Source: Roseovarius sp. Pro17
GTDB lineage: Bacteria; Pseudomonadota; Alphaproteobacteria; Rhodobacterales; Rhodobacteraceae
Length of the DNA stretch: 64,000 nucleotides
NCBI RefSeq assembly: GCF_035599575.1
Contig: NZ_CP141179.1
Span: forward strand, 1,612,001 to 1,676,000
Direction: 5' to 3'
Positions 55,579 through 64,000 of this stretch are shown here, piece after piece. The translations under genes were made by a program, and so were the position numbers. A model generated the notes under the pieces. It was not told where the DNA came from and ran no database searches. It saw nothing but the letters and a program-made list of their open reading frames with translations. The first letter of the stretch is position 1, and each line of letters starts with the position of its first letter.

Positions 55579-56891
55579 ACCGCAGTCCCCATCACGTAGT
55601 CTGGCAGCCATGTGGCGAGGTCGGGAAAGATGCACAGAAGGATGATCGCCAGCACCATGCAACCGACGAAGGGCAGCGAGCCCCAGAGGATCGTTTTCAG
55701 CGAAATCTCGGGTGCGATGCCATTGATGACGTATAGGTTCAGGCCCACGGGTGGGCTGATCAGGCCGATCTCGAGGTTGATTGTCAGTACGACGGCGAAC
55801 CAGATCGGGTCAAACCCCGCGACCGTGAGGATGGGCAGCAGGATCGGCGCCGCCATCAGGATCACCGCCACCGGCGGCAGGAAAAAGCCCGCGATCAGCA
55901 GGAACACGTTGATTGCGCCCATCAGCACCCAGCGGTTCACGTCCAGCGTGCCGATCCATTCCGCGATGCTCTGCGTGATGAAGAGGCTGCTGAGCATGTA
56001 GGAAAACACACCGGCGGCCGCGATGATAAAGAGGATCATCACAGATTCGCGGGTGCTATCGCGCAGGATCACCCACAGGGCCGCCGGGCTCCAGAGGCGG
56101 TAGATCACCATGGCGACCACGATGCACAGCAATGCGCCGATTGCAGCCGTTTCCGATGGGGTCGCAATGCCGCCATACATGGCGTAAAGCACGCCCAGAA
56201 TGATCAGCAGGAACGGGACCACGCGGGGCAGGATCTCGAATTTTTGGCGCCACGTATAAGTGCCTGCCGTCAACACCTCGGCATTGCCCGACTTCCACGT
56301 CGAGTAAAGCGCCCACGCCATAAAGAGCGACACCAGCAATATGCCAGGGATCACGCCAGCGAGGAACAGACGCCCGATCGATGTCTCGGTCGCGATGCCA
56401 TAGACGATCATGGTTATCGAGGGCGGAATTAGGATGCCCAGCGTGCCGCCCGCCGCGATGGAGCCAGCAGCGACGCCATCGGGATAGCCACGCTTGCGCA
56501 TTTCGGGGATGCCCATCTTGCCAATCGCAGCACAGGTCGCGGGGCTGGACCCTGACATCGCCGCAAACAGCGCGCAGGCCCCAAGGTTTGAGATCACGAG
56601 ACCGCCGGGAATGCGCGTAAGCCACCGCTCCAGCGCCTCATAGAGGTCCGCGCCTGCGCGGGTCGACGCGATAGAGGCACCCATGATGATGAACATCGGG
56701 ATGCTGAGCAGCGCGAAACTGTTGAGATGGCCAAAGAAAAGCTCTGGCATAAGCTCCAGGCTGCGCATCCCGTCGAAGGCGACCAGAAAACCGCCCGACA
56801 CGATCAGCAACCCCAGCGCCACCGACACGCCCGAAAACAGCACGGTGATGGTGCAAAGCGCGACCAGCGCGCCCAATACGAGCGGATCCAT
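55575..56891 (-). CDS. matM: malonate TRAP transporter large permease
   Basis: A 438-residue DctM-type permease with about 12 membrane segments; ACALFAAMSGSSPATCAAIG, GTLGILIPPSITMIVYG and LISPPVGLNLYVI are visible. The call as malonate permease rests on its place directly before matA and matB and on the matPQMAB order described in Sinorhizobium. The start overlaps the matQ stop by one base. Confidence 0.92.
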   Translation of the reverse strand: MDPLVLGALVALCTITVLFSGVSVALGLLIVSGGFLVAFDGMRSLELMPELFFGHLNSFALLSIPMFIIMGASIASTRAGADLYEALERWLTRIPGGLVISNLGACALFAAMSGSSPATCAAIGKMGIPEMRKRGYPDGVAAGSIAAGGTLGILIPPSITMIVYGIATETSIGRLFLAGVIPGILLVSLFMAWALYSTWKSGNAEVLTAGTYTWRQKFEILPRVVPFLLIILGVLYAMYGGIATPSETAAIGALLCIVVAMVIYRLWSPAALWVILRDSTRESVMILFIIAAAGVFSYMLSSLFITQSIAEWIGTLDVNRWVLMGAINVFLLIAGFFLPPVAVILMAAPILLPILTVAGFDPIWFAVVLTINLEIGLISPPVGLNLYVINGIAPEISLKTILWGSLPFVGCMVLAIILLCIFPDLATWLPDYVMGTAV

Positions 56892-57439
56892 CAGGTATCC
56901 TCCAGTCCGAAGGGGGGCTCGATCCGCAGAATCACAGCGGTAAGATCGGCGATCAATTGCAATAGCAACAGGCCAAAGCCAATCGGCAGCGCCATATAGG
57001 GAATCCACAGGCGCACGCCCCAGATCGTGTCGGAACGCCACCCCCTGTCCCACGCGAAATGCCAGTATTCATAACCGTAATAGAGCATGACTGCGACGAC
57101 GGCCGCACTGAGGCTGAGTGTGAAACATGCCAGCACAAACCGCGCCCGGGGCGGCAGGGCGATGGGGATCAGATCGACGTTCACATGACCGCGCAGGCGC
57201 TGCACATACGGCAGGCCGATCAGCGTGGCTGCGATCATGAGGTAAACCACCATTTCAGTTTGCCAGATTGTCGACTCGTTCAGCACAGCACGCACAAAGA
57301 TCATCTGACAGGTGATCCCGACCGCAACGACGATCATCGCGGCCGATATCCACCCCGCAACGGTAGAAAGCGCTGCAACAAAGCGCAGAAATGGATTGTT
57401 GCCTGTCTTGGCGATGCGCTGCGTCACTTGTCCGGCCAT
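56891..57439 (-). CDS. matQ: malonate TRAP transporter small permease
   Basis: A 182-residue DctQ-type protein with four membrane segments (residues about 20-45, 63-80, 100-125, 150-170). AAAAGGAG lies 7 nt before ATG 57439. It is separated from matP by 267 bp containing a stem-loop, whereas the genes after it are tightly packed. Confidence 0.9.
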   Translation of the reverse strand: MAGQVTQRIAKTGNNPFLRFVAALSTVAGWISAAMIVVAVGITCQMIFVRAVLNESTIWQTEMVVYLMIAATLIGLPYVQRLRGHVNVDLIPIALPPRARFVLACFTLSLSAAVVAVMLYYGYEYWHFAWDRGWRSDTIWGVRLWIPYMALPIGFGLLLLQLIADLTAVILRIEPPFGLEDT

Positions 57440-57526
57440 GTCGCGCTCCTTTTAGTCAATTCGATTGGACCCCTCATGCGCAGCCCATCTTTGCCCGAAA
57501 TCAAGGCGAAGCCGCCCGGCGAGCAT

Positions 57527-57546
57527 CTGCCCGTTCCGGCGGGCAG
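57527..57546 (-). other. stem-loop in the matP-matQ gap
   Basis: CTGCCCG (57527-57533) pairs with CGGGCAG (57540-57546) around TTCCGG. It lies about 160 nt after the matP stop on the minus strand and has no T-run. Confidence 0.55.
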
Positions 57547-57706
57547 CCACTTTGGCAATCATCTGCTTCGCTCACATCGCGAAGAAATTCTGCCGACATA
57601 ATGTCGTATAGCACGATGGTCGCTGCGCCGCCCCATTGACAGGCATTCGCCCTGTTTAGGTTGCAGCAGAAGGCAGGGACGCAACATGACGCCCCTGCCC
57701 CACCGA

Positions 57707-58693
57707 TCACTCGACAGACAGCGCCATGTCCAGCAGCTCTTGCCCATCCGGCACATTCTCGACGAAGTTCTTGTAGGATGTCGCCTTGGCGATCTCGCGC
57801 CATGCGTCGAAATCCTCCGGTGTCATGGTGGCGATCTCGACGCCCGCATCCTTGAACACCTGGACCGAATTCGCGTCCTGCTTTTTCGCCTCTTCAAGGT
57901 AGAACGCCTCGGCCTTGGCCGACGCATCGCGCAGCGCTTGCTGTTGCTCTTCCGTCAGGCTCTCGAACTTGGATTTATTCATCAAAAGCGGCTGATACAT
58001 GAACCACAGCGCGACCTCGCCTGCGGGCGTATAGCAGGCCACCTGCTCGTAAATGCGGTAGCTGACAAAGGACGAGGACGACGTGTTGGCGGCGTTCAGA
58101 ACGCCAGTCTGCATGGCGTTGTAGATATCCGCGCTGGACATCGACGCGATGGATGCACCGGCCCCGGCCAGCATCTGCTCGAACGCCTTGCCTGCGGCGC
58201 GGGTTTGCAGGCCCTCGACATCAGTTGGCTTGGTGATGCACTTGTCCTTGCCGGCGAAACCGCCCGCCAGATAGCCATGAACCAGCGTCATGACGTCATC
58301 CTCGGCCATCTTGGCCTCGATCCGGTCCATGAATTCGCTCTTGTTCAGGCGTGCGGCGTGATCGTGGTTTTTCACCAGACCCGGCATCAGCGTCAGGTTA
58401 AACGCCGGTTGCTGGCCACCCGCGTAGCTCAGCGGAAAGACGGTCATATCCAGTTGCCCACGGCTGAGCGGCTTATACTGCTCACGCGGTTTGAACAGGG
58501 ATTTCGAGCCGAAGATCTTGATTTCAAGGTCCACATCGGCGGCGGCCACCTCATCGGCAACAATCTGCGCGACCTTGTGGCGCACATCGTTGTTCGACCA
58601 TTGGTGTGACAGGCGCAATTCGGTCGCGGCAGCGGCGGACCCTAGCGCCATCAGCGCGGTGGCGGCAACGGCGGCCTTGAGCATGAATTTCAT
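57707..58693 (-). CDS. matP: malonate TRAP transporter substrate-binding protein
   Basis: A 328-residue periplasmic binding protein. The signal peptide is MKFMLKAAVAATALMALGSAAAA; the mature protein shows LRLSHQWSNNDVRHKVAQIVADEV, LSRGQLDMTVFPLSYAGGQQPAFN and the DctP-type GVLNAANTSSSSFV. As first gene of matPQMAB it most likely binds malonate. GGGAGGAAT lies 5-8 nt before the ATG. Confidence 0.92.
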   Translation of the reverse strand: MKFMLKAAVAATALMALGSAAAATELRLSHQWSNNDVRHKVAQIVADEVAAADVDLEIKIFGSKSLFKPREQYKPLSRGQLDMTVFPLSYAGGQQPAFNLTLMPGLVKNHDHAARLNKSEFMDRIEAKMAEDDVMTLVHGYLAGGFAGKDKCITKPTDVEGLQTRAAGKAFEQMLAGAGASIASMSSADIYNAMQTGVLNAANTSSSSFVSYRIYEQVACYTPAGEVALWFMYQPLLMNKSKFESLTEEQQQALRDASAKAEAFYLEEAKKQDANSVQVFKDAGVEIATMTPEDFDAWREIAKATSYKNFVENVPDGQELLDMALSVE

Positions 58694-58781
58694 TTCGATT
58701 CCTCCCAGAATGTTTCATGGTCCGGTTGGCCCGGAACGTGCCGTGCAGGGTGGCGCGACGGGTTTTTCGAGTCAATCATTT

Positions 58782-58791
58782 TTGTATACAA
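58782..58791. promoter_or_regulatory. TTGTATACAA palindrome, candidate GntR operator
   Basis: A perfect 10-bp palindrome in the divergent spacer, 46 bp before the GntR start and 89 bp before matP. FCD-type GntR proteins bind short palindromes of this TNGTNNNACNA kind, and the fit is close. Confidence 0.68.
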
Positions 58792-58836
58792 TAAATGTGT
58801 CTTTGCATGCATCGCGGCCATGGCTATGATCCGGGC

Positions 58837-59493
58837 ATGGAAAAGCGACGCGCAGATACGATCGCCGACGACATCGAAGAGCTGATCTTTGGCGGCACCT
58901 ATTCCGACGGCGTGCGGCTGGACGAACATGCGCTGGCCGAACGATTTGGCGTGTCGCGCACCCCCATCCGCGAAGCACTGCAAAAGCTGACCCTATCTGG
59001 CCTCGTCACGCAGATCCCGCACCGGGGCGTGTTCGTGCGCCAGCCCGGTCCGGTCGAACTGATGGAGATGTTTGAGGTCATGGCCGAACTTGAGGCCGTC
59101 GCCGCGCGCCTCGCGGCGTTGCGCATCAGCGACGCGGCGCTGGACGATCTGCGCGCCGCCAACGCCAAGTGCCGCGAAGCAGTTGAGGCGCAGGATGCCG
59201 ACGCCTATTACCTTGAAAATGAGCGGTTCCATCAGATCATCTATGCGCAGTCCGGCAACACTTTCCTGCTGGGCGAGGCGCAGCGCCTGCACCGCCGCCT
59301 GCGCCCCTTCCGCCGCCAGCAACTGCGCCTGCGTGGCCGCCTCGCTCAATCCATGGCCGAGCATGAAGGCATCGTCGCCGCGTTGGAGTGCGGCGATGCA
59401 CACGGCGCCGCCGATGCCTTGCGCGCGCATGTGGCCGTGCAGGGCGAGAAGTTTCACTATCTCATGTCCAGCCTCCGACAGGCGGCCGAATAG
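58837..59493 (+). CDS. GntR-family (FCD) regulator of the malonate operon
   Basis: A 218-residue regulator with LDEHALAERFGVSRTPIREALQKLTLSGL as DNA-binding domain and a helical FCD domain whose metal/ligand residues fall in EAVAARLAAL, ENERFHQIIYAQSGN and MAEHEGIVAALE. It is divergent from matPQMAB, the position of GtrA in Sinorhizobium. ATG 58837 is preferred to 58795, which overlaps the operator region. Confidence 0.9.
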   Translation: MEKRRADTIADDIEELIFGGTYSDGVRLDEHALAERFGVSRTPIREALQKLTLSGLVTQIPHRGVFVRQPGPVELMEMFEVMAELEAVAARLAALRISDAALDDLRAANAKCREAVEAQDADAYYLENERFHQIIYAQSGNTFLLGEAQRLHRRLRPFRRQQLRLRGRLAQSMAEHEGIVAALECGDAHGAADALRAHVAVQGEKFHYLMSSLRQAAE

Positions 59494-59553
59494 CGCGGCA
59501 TCTCGACACGTATCACATCAGCGGTCTAGAAGGGTCGCCAAAGGAGCCATCCC

Positions 59554-59997
59554 ATGACCTCGATCCTGATCCTGAACGGTCCGAACCTGAACCTGCTGGG
59601 CACGCGCCAGCCCGATGTCTATGGCCACTCGATCCTCGCCGATATCGAAACGGTATGCCGCGCGCACGCCTCGTCGCGTGGCGCTAAGATGGAATTTGCC
59701 CAAAGTAACAGCGAAGGAGCATTGATCGACCACATCCACGCGGCCAAGGGCGTGCATGGCGGTATCATCCTGAACGCGGGGGCCTATACGCACACGTCGA
59801 TTGCGCTGATGGATGCCATCGCATCGGTGGAATTGCCGGTGGTCGAGCTGCATCTGTCGAACGTTCACGCGCGCGAGGAATTTCGGCACGTCAGCTACAT
59901 CGCACCCGTTGCGCTGGGGGTAATCAGCGGCTTTGGTGCAGCGGGCTATCCGCTGGCGATGGACGCGCTGCTGACCCATCTGGCGCAGCACGGCTGA
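59554..59997 (+). CDS. aroQ: type II 3-dehydroquinate dehydratase
   Basis: A 147-residue dodecameric shikimate-pathway enzyme. LNGPNLNLLGTRQPDVYG carries the catalytic Tyr, and NAGAYTHTSIAL, VELHLSNVHAREEFRHVS and GVISGFGAAGY complete the active site. AAAGGAG lies 10 nt before the ATG. It follows the GntR gene by 60 bp, probably as an independent gene. Confidence 0.95.
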   Translation: MTSILILNGPNLNLLGTRQPDVYGHSILADIETVCRAHASSRGAKMEFAQSNSEGALIDHIHAAKGVHGGIILNAGAYTHTSIALMDAIASVELPVVELHLSNVHAREEFRHVSYIAPVALGVISGFGAAGYPLAMDALLTHLAQHG

Positions 59998-60031
59998 ACG
60001 CCGAGTTGGATCAGATCGCGTTTCGCCAAAC

Positions 60032-60058
60032 AAAAAGAGCGGACCTCAAGGCCCGCTC
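60032..60058 (-). terminator. Rho-independent terminator of rpsB-tsf
   Basis: GAGCGG (60037-60042) pairs with CCGCTC (60053-60058); on the minus strand the stem runs into TTTTT (60036-60032). It lies 28 bp after the tsf stop and 39 bp from the aroQ stop, so it may serve both. Confidence 0.82.
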
Positions 60059-60085
60059 CCTTTAATTCCTGTAGAGCCCGAAAAA

Positions 60086-60958
60086 TCAGCTTTTGCCGAC
60101 TTTGGCGACCTCGGCAGCAAAGTCCTCTTTTTCGACTTCGATGCCTTCGCCCACTTCCAGACGGACATAACCTGTGATCTCGGCGCCGGCCTCTTTGGCG
60201 GCGGCCGCGACCGTCAGGTCTGGGTTCATCACAAAGGATTGGCCCATCAAAGTGGATTCAGCCATGAATTTCTTCATGCGGCCCTCGATCATCTTTTCGA
60301 TGACCTGCTCGGGCTTGCCGCTTTCGCGGGCGATGTCCATCTGGACCTGCTTTTCCTTTTCAACCACTGCGGAATCCAGCGACGCCTCGTCAAAGGCGAC
60401 AGGATTGGTCGCCGCGATGTGCATGGCGACTTGGCGGCCGAATGTCGCGTCACCCTTCAGCGCGACCAGCACGCCGATCTTGCCCATGCCATCAGCGGCG
60501 GCGTTGTGGATGTAGGACACAACCGTGTCGCCCTTGATGGACTCCATCCGGCGCAGACCCATGTTCTCGCCAATGGTGGCGATCTTGGCTGTGATCGTCT
60601 CTTCCACGGTCTTGCCACCCAGATCGGCGGCCTTCAGCGCCTCAATATCATCAACCTTGACAGCGGCGTCAGCGATGGAGGCAACCATGGCCTGAAAGTC
60701 ACTGTTTTTACCAACGAAATCAGTTTCGGAGTTGATTTCCACAGCGACACCGCGGCCATTGTCGACCTTGACAGCGACGAGGCCCTCGGCAGCCGTGCGG
60801 CCCGACTTCTTGGCGGCCTTGGCCAGGCCCTTGGTGCGCAGCCAGTCGACGGCGGCGTCCATGTCGCCGTCGTTTTCGGTCAACGCTTTTTTCGCGTCCA
60901 TCATGCCTGCGCCCGTCGTGTCGCGCAGTTCTTTCACCATTGCAGCAGTGATCGCCAT
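60086..60958 (-). CDS. tsf: translation elongation factor Ts
   Basis: A 290-residue nucleotide exchange factor for EF-Tu. The N-terminal UBA-like part is [34 protein letters not shown], followed by [10 protein letters not shown] and [24 protein letters not shown] precedes the ATG. Downstream of rpsB in the conserved pair. Confidence 0.97.
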   Translation of the reverse strand: MAITAAMVKELRDTTGAGMMDAKKALTENDGDMDAAVDWLRTKGLAKAAKKSGRTAAEGLVAVKVDNGRGVAVEINSETDFVGKNSDFQAMVASIADAAVKVDDIEALKAADLGGKTVEETITAKIATIGENMGLRRMESIKGDTVVSYIHNAAADGMGKIGVLVALKGDATFGRQVAMHIAATNPVAFDEASLDSAVVEKEKQVQMDIARESGKPEQVIEKMIEGRMKKFMAESTLMGQSFVMNPDLTVAAAAKEAGAEITGYVRLEVGEGIEVEKEDFAAEVAKVGKS

Positions 60959-60983
60959 TTGGCTCTCCTAAATTTGTCGAATC

Positions 60984-61008
60984 GGTCCGGCGTCAGTCGC
61001 GCCGGACC
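60984..61008 (-). other. rpsB-tsf intercistronic stem-loop
   Basis: GGTCCGGCG (60984-60992) pairs with CGCCGGACC (61000-61008) around a 7-nt loop in the 76-bp gap. There is no T-run; partial termination or message processing between the two genes is likely. Confidence 0.65.
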
Positions 61009-61034
61009 CTTGCATCAGATTGTTCGGCGCGAGG

Positions 61035-61940
61035 TCAGCTGTTCTGACCAGCCTTGGCCGCCATGTCCGACACTTCTTCGCTGGACTTGATATCCAGCGG
61101 CGCGCCTTTGGCGGCGACGTCGTCATGCGCAGTCTCGTCCGAGACGGTGCCGGTCTCGACGCCGGGCTTGACGTCTGCTGGCGCGGGTTGCTCTGTGACC
61201 TCCTCGACGGGGGCCTCTTCCATTGCACCGATGTCGATGCCTGCCGCGCCCATCTGGGCCGACATGCCGTCCAGCGCCGCACGGCTGATCAGATCGCAAT
61301 AAAGCGCGATGGCACGCGCCGCGTCGTCGTTGCCGGGGATGATATAATCAATACCATCGGGCGAGCAGTTGGTATCGACGATAGCAACGATCGGGATGCC
61401 CAGCTTGTTGGCTTCGGCGACGGCCAGCGCCTCTTTCTTGACGTCGATGACGAACAGCAGATCGGGAACACCGCCCATTTCGCGGATACCACCCAGTGAG
61501 GCCTGCAATTTACCCTGGTCACGCTCCATGCCCAGACGCTCTTTCTTGGTGAGGCCCTCGGCGCCAGTTTCCAGCGACTCGTCGATCTCTTTCAGGCGAT
61601 GGATGGATTTCGACACGGTCTGCCAGTTGGTCAGCGTGCCACCCAGCCAGCGGTGGTTCATGTAATACTGTGCGCATTTCTCGGCGGCTTCGGCGACGGG
61701 CGTTGCTGCCTGACGCTTGGTGCCGACAAACAGAACGCGGCCGTTCTTGGCCACGGTTTCGCGCACGACGTTCAGCGCCGCGTCCAACATGGGAACGGTC
61801 TGCGTCAGGTCCATGATATGAATGCCGTTGCGCGCGCCATAGATGAACTCGCCCATGCGGGGATTCCAACGCTGCGTCTGGTGGCCAAAGTGAACGCCAG
61901 CTTCGAGCAGCTGACGCATGGTGAACTCGGGAAGAGCCAT
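61035..61940 (-). CDS. rpsB: 30S ribosomal protein S2 with long acidic tail
   Basis: A 301-residue S2 protein; residues 1-225 are the usual fold ([72 protein letters not shown]). The last 75 residues form a long tail rich in Glu, Ala, Val and Asp ([17 protein letters not shown]), longer than the roughly 240-residue E. coli protein. Start ATG 61940 fits the family start [10 protein letters not shown]. Confidence 0.97.
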   Translation of the reverse strand: MALPEFTMRQLLEAGVHFGHQTQRWNPRMGEFIYGARNGIHIMDLTQTVPMLDAALNVVRETVAKNGRVLFVGTKRQAATPVAEAAEKCAQYYMNHRWLGGTLTNWQTVSKSIHRLKEIDESLETGAEGLTKKERLGMERDQGKLQASLGGIREMGGVPDLLFVIDVKKEALAVAEANKLGIPIVAIVDTNCSPDGIDYIIPGNDDAARAIALYCDLISRAALDGMSAQMGAAGIDIGAMEEAPVEEVTEQPAPADVKPGVETGTVSDETAHDDVAAKGAPLDIKSSEEVSDMAAKAGQNS

Positions 61941-62008
61941 GCGGTATTCCTTTTCCGGTTTTCGCCTCGGCACGGGATGAGAGGCGGAATGCCTCAACCG
62001 GTGGACAG

Positions 62009-62027
62009 CCGGGGATGTCTCCCCCGG
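62009..62027 (-). other. stem-loop in the rpsB leader
   Basis: CCGGGG (62009-62014) pairs with CCCCGG (62022-62027) around ATGTCTC. It lies within the predicted 117-nt leader and could take part in S2 autoregulation; that is speculative. Confidence 0.45.
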
Positions 62028-62063
62028 ACGGCCCGCCCGTGCCTGCGGATTTCAAGTATCGCG

Positions 62064-62092
62064 CGTATAGACCGCGCCGCGCCGAGGTGCAA
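62064..62092 (-). promoter_or_regulatory. promoter of rpsB-tsf
   Basis: On the minus strand TTGCAC (62092-62087), a 17-nt spacer and TATACG (62069-62064). Predicted start near 62057. Spacing is ideal and the position fits a leader for a ribosomal protein operon. Confidence 0.6.
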
Positions 62093-62154
62093 GACCCCCT
62101 TGTGCCGCCGCCCCTGCCCCGGCAGGATCGCGGCAACAGCGCAGGGAGGCCCAA

Positions 62155-63078
62155 ATGAGTGAGATGATCTGGTCCGCCGAGGCCGCCACCGCCCGCGCTG
62201 GTGGCACGCCTCTTGTGGCGCTGGAAAGCACGATAATCACTCATGGGATGCCTTGGCCCGACAATATGCGCACTGCGCAGGCTGTCGAGGACGACGTGCG
62301 ACAGGCAGGCGCGACCCCGGCCACCATCGCCGTGCTGGACGGTATCCTGCATGTTGGGTTAGAGGCCGCCGAACTGGAACGCCTCGCTCAGCTTCCTGCG
62401 CCGATGAAGCTGAGCCGCGCGGATCTGGCTGTCTGCATGGCACTGGGTGCTAGCGGCGGCACGACTGTCGCGGCCACCATGATCGCCGCTGTGCGCGCCG
62501 GGATCGCCGTGTTCGCAACCGGCGGCATCGGCGGCGTGCATATGGGGGCCGAGCGCAGTTGGGACGTTTCGGCCGACCTGCCTGAGCTGGCCCAGAGCCG
62601 TGTAACGGTGGTTTGCGCCGGACCCAAAGCCATCCTCGACCTGCCCAAGACGCTGGAAATGCTCGAGACATTAGGCGTGCCGGTCATCGCATATGGGCAG
62701 GATGCGCTGCCCGCCTTTTGGTCGCCCGCCTCGCCGCTGCCTGCGCCGTTGCGGATGGACAGCGCGGAGCAGATTGCTGCCGCCCATGCGGCCCGCGCAG
62801 CGCTGAACCTTCCCGGCGGGCAATTGGTGTGCAATCCAGTTTCGGCGGCAGACGGCATTCCCTATGCCACTCTCGCACCGCTCATCGCGCAGGCGGCAGC
62901 GGACGCCGAGGTGGATTGCATCGCGGCCAAGGACGTGACCCCCTATCTGCTGCGCCGCCTGAACGATCTGACCGAAGGTCGCACGCTGGCCGCCAATATC
63001 GCACTGATCCGAAACAACGCACGCCTCGCAGCCGCCATCGCACGGGCCTTGCAGGCAGGCACGCCGCGCCCCACATAA
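62155..63078 (+). CDS. psuG: pseudouridine-5'-phosphate glycosidase
   Basis: A 307-residue enzyme that splits pseudouridine 5'-phosphate into uracil and ribose 5-phosphate. The family motifs are ALESTIITHGMPWPDN, KLSRADLAVCMALGASGGTTVAATM, FATGGIGGVHMGAERSWDVSADL and LVCNPVSAADGIP. Its usual partner, the PfkB-type kinase psuK, is not next to it: upstream is divergent rpsB and downstream is a DUF502 gene. Confidence 0.94.
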   Translation: MSEMIWSAEAATARAGGTPLVALESTIITHGMPWPDNMRTAQAVEDDVRQAGATPATIAVLDGILHVGLEAAELERLAQLPAPMKLSRADLAVCMALGASGGTTVAATMIAAVRAGIAVFATGGIGGVHMGAERSWDVSADLPELAQSRVTVVCAGPKAILDLPKTLEMLETLGVPVIAYGQDALPAFWSPASPLPAPLRMDSAEQIAAAHAARAALNLPGGQLVCNPVSAADGIPYATLAPLIAQAAADAEVDCIAAKDVTPYLLRRLNDLTEGRTLAANIALIRNNARLAAAIARALQAGTPRPT

Positions 63079-63165
63079 TCAGGCAGCTTGGCCGCGCGCG
63101 CCATTGCCGTGTCCGAATTTTGTCCCTACACCTGCGCAATCGCGCCCCGAGCCTGAAAAGAGACC

Positions 63166-63858
63166 ATGACCACACCTTTCGACGAAGACACCGGCCCGCC
63201 GCGCCGTATCAGCATCCTCGCACGGCTGCGCGCCCGGTTCCTCACCGGCCTTGTCGTTATTGCGCCAGTCGCGCTGACCATATGGCTGATCTGGACGCTG
63301 ATTGGCTGGGTCGATGCGCTGGTGCTGCCGCTGATCCCCTACGATCTGACCCCGGCGCGTTACATCGGTTATAATCTACGCGGCGCCGGTCTGATCGTCT
63401 TTCTCGTCTTTACCATCCTCGTAGGCTCGGTCGCCAGGGGACTGATCGGGCGGACCTTGATCCGCCTCGGCGAAAGTCTGGTGAACCGGATGCCGGTCGT
63501 GCGCTCGATCTATTCGGGCGTGAAACAGATCGCCGAGACGATCTTTGCCCAGAGCGAGCGCAGTTTTGAGACCGCCTGCCTTATCCAATATCCGCGCAAA
63601 GGAATCTGGGCCATCGGCTTTATCTCGACCACCGCCAAGGGCGAGATCGCGAACCGTGCCGAGACCGGCGGCGAGTTGATGAGCGTGTTCCTTCCCACGA
63701 CGCCAAACCCAACCTCGGGCTTTCTTTTGTTCCTGCCCAAGGAGGACGTGATCGAGCTGGACATGTCGGTCGAGGACGCGGCTAAACTGGTGATTTCGGC
63801 GGGCCTCGTCTATCCCAACCAGATCAAGCCCGAAGAGCTGCCCCGCAAACAGGCCTGA
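63166..63858 (+). CDS. DUF502 membrane protein
   Basis: A 230-residue protein with two membrane segments (about residues 24-50 and 70-90) and a cytoplasmic or periplasmic C-terminal domain with PVVRSIYSGVKQIAETIF, FIST and PTTPNPTSGFLLFLPKEDVIELDMSVEDAAKLVISAG, the DUF502 signature. Function unknown; a link to lipid or envelope homeostasis has been suggested for relatives. AAGAG is upstream of the ATG. Confidence 0.93.
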   Translation: MTTPFDEDTGPPRRISILARLRARFLTGLVVIAPVALTIWLIWTLIGWVDALVLPLIPYDLTPARYIGYNLRGAGLIVFLVFTILVGSVARGLIGRTLIRLGESLVNRMPVVRSIYSGVKQIAETIFAQSERSFETACLIQYPRKGIWAIGFISTTAKGEIANRAETGGELMSVFLPTTPNPTSGFLLFLPKEDVIELDMSVEDAAKLVISAGLVYPNQIKPEELPRKQA

Positions 63859-63931
63859 AGCGGTTCAGCTTTTGGTCGGTATTGTGGTCGTTTCGCATCA
63901 AACCTGTAATCCAGATTAAATGCAAAACCCT

Positions 63932-64000
63932 TTAGCCGAACATGTCGCCCAGGCGGGTGCTGCCACGCTGCCCCAGATCATCCCAATGCGCCGTCAGAAA
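63932..64000 (-). CDS. C-terminal end of an unidentified protein, cut by window
   Basis: The minus strand reads in frame from the window end for 23 codons, FLTAHWDDLGQRGSTRLGDM then FG, and stops at TAA (63934-63932). Codon use is like that of the neighbours, so it is probably the tail of a real gene. Too little is visible to name it. Confidence 0.5.
   Translation of the reverse strand, partial: FLTAHWDDLGQRGSTRLGDMFG

Overview
The window is a GC-rich, densely coding piece of an alphaproteobacterial chromosome, most likely a marine Roseobacter-group member of the Rhodobacterales. This is judged from gene content and protein style: form II cox genes, a cysI-cysH cluster bracketed by DUF2849 and DUF934 genes, a GcvA-type LysR gene divergent from gcdH, two TRAP transporters, a malonate operon of the matPQMAB type and a RimB-RimK fusion. 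No tRNA, rRNA or CRISPR array was seen.

Layout. 1-4.8 kb: a molybdopterin-binding protein cut by the window edge, then a complete coxS-coxL-coxM molybdenum hydroxylase with the form II signature. 4.8-6.5 kb: infC, which appears to start with AUA, a 115-bp compound inverted repeat and an Ala/Asp-rich membrane-anchored protein. 6.5-11.3 kb: assimilatory sulfate reduction (DUF2849, cysI, cysH, DUF934, fpr) divergent from an Lrp/AsnC regulator. 11.3-14.6 kb: tpiA, tfoX-like, an IscA-type Fe-S protein, DUF3307 and SatD-family genes and a SufT/DUF59 gene. 14.7-25.9 kb: a RimB-RimK fusion, an NfeD-SPFH pair, tgt, lon with a heat-shock-type promoter, a 66-residue envelope protein, a phosphotransferase and the isoprenoid set xseB-ispA-dxs. 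26-37.5 kb: PQQ-type sugar dehydrogenase, GlxA-type regulator, class II DAHP synthase, PAS protein, yicC-gmk-gamma carbonic anhydrase, gcdH with its LysR gene, a VasI-like protein and an amine-oxidising flavoprotein with RidA.

37.5-44.2 kb reads as an accessory segment: longer non-coding gaps with decayed repeat-like sequence, visibly lower GC, three regulators or regulator-linked units (HxlR, LysR), an acyl-CoA-dehydrogenase-like flavoprotein lacking the usual catalytic Glu context, a nitrilase, an SDR whose YxxxK motif is gone, and a serine recombinase relic whose N-terminal catalytic part has been replaced and whose DNA-binding helix lies behind an in-frame stop.

44.2-52.7 kb is a catabolic neighbourhood of unknown substrate: an orphan molybdenum hydroxylase large subunit coupled to an atypical DapA-superfamily aldolase, divergent from aspartate dehydrogenase and a LysR regulator, facing an operon that starts with 3-hydroxyanthranilate 3,4-dioxygenase and continues with a TRAP transporter. 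This, together with the nitrilase cassette, is the best candidate for undescribed biology here. 52.8-59.5 kb is a malonate uptake and degradation operon (matPQMAB) with a divergent GntR regulator and a clear palindrome between them. 59.5-64 kb returns to housekeeping: aroQ, rpsB-tsf, psuG, a DUF502 protein and the tail of one more gene.

All functional calls rest on reading motifs and family resemblance by eye; no database search was run.
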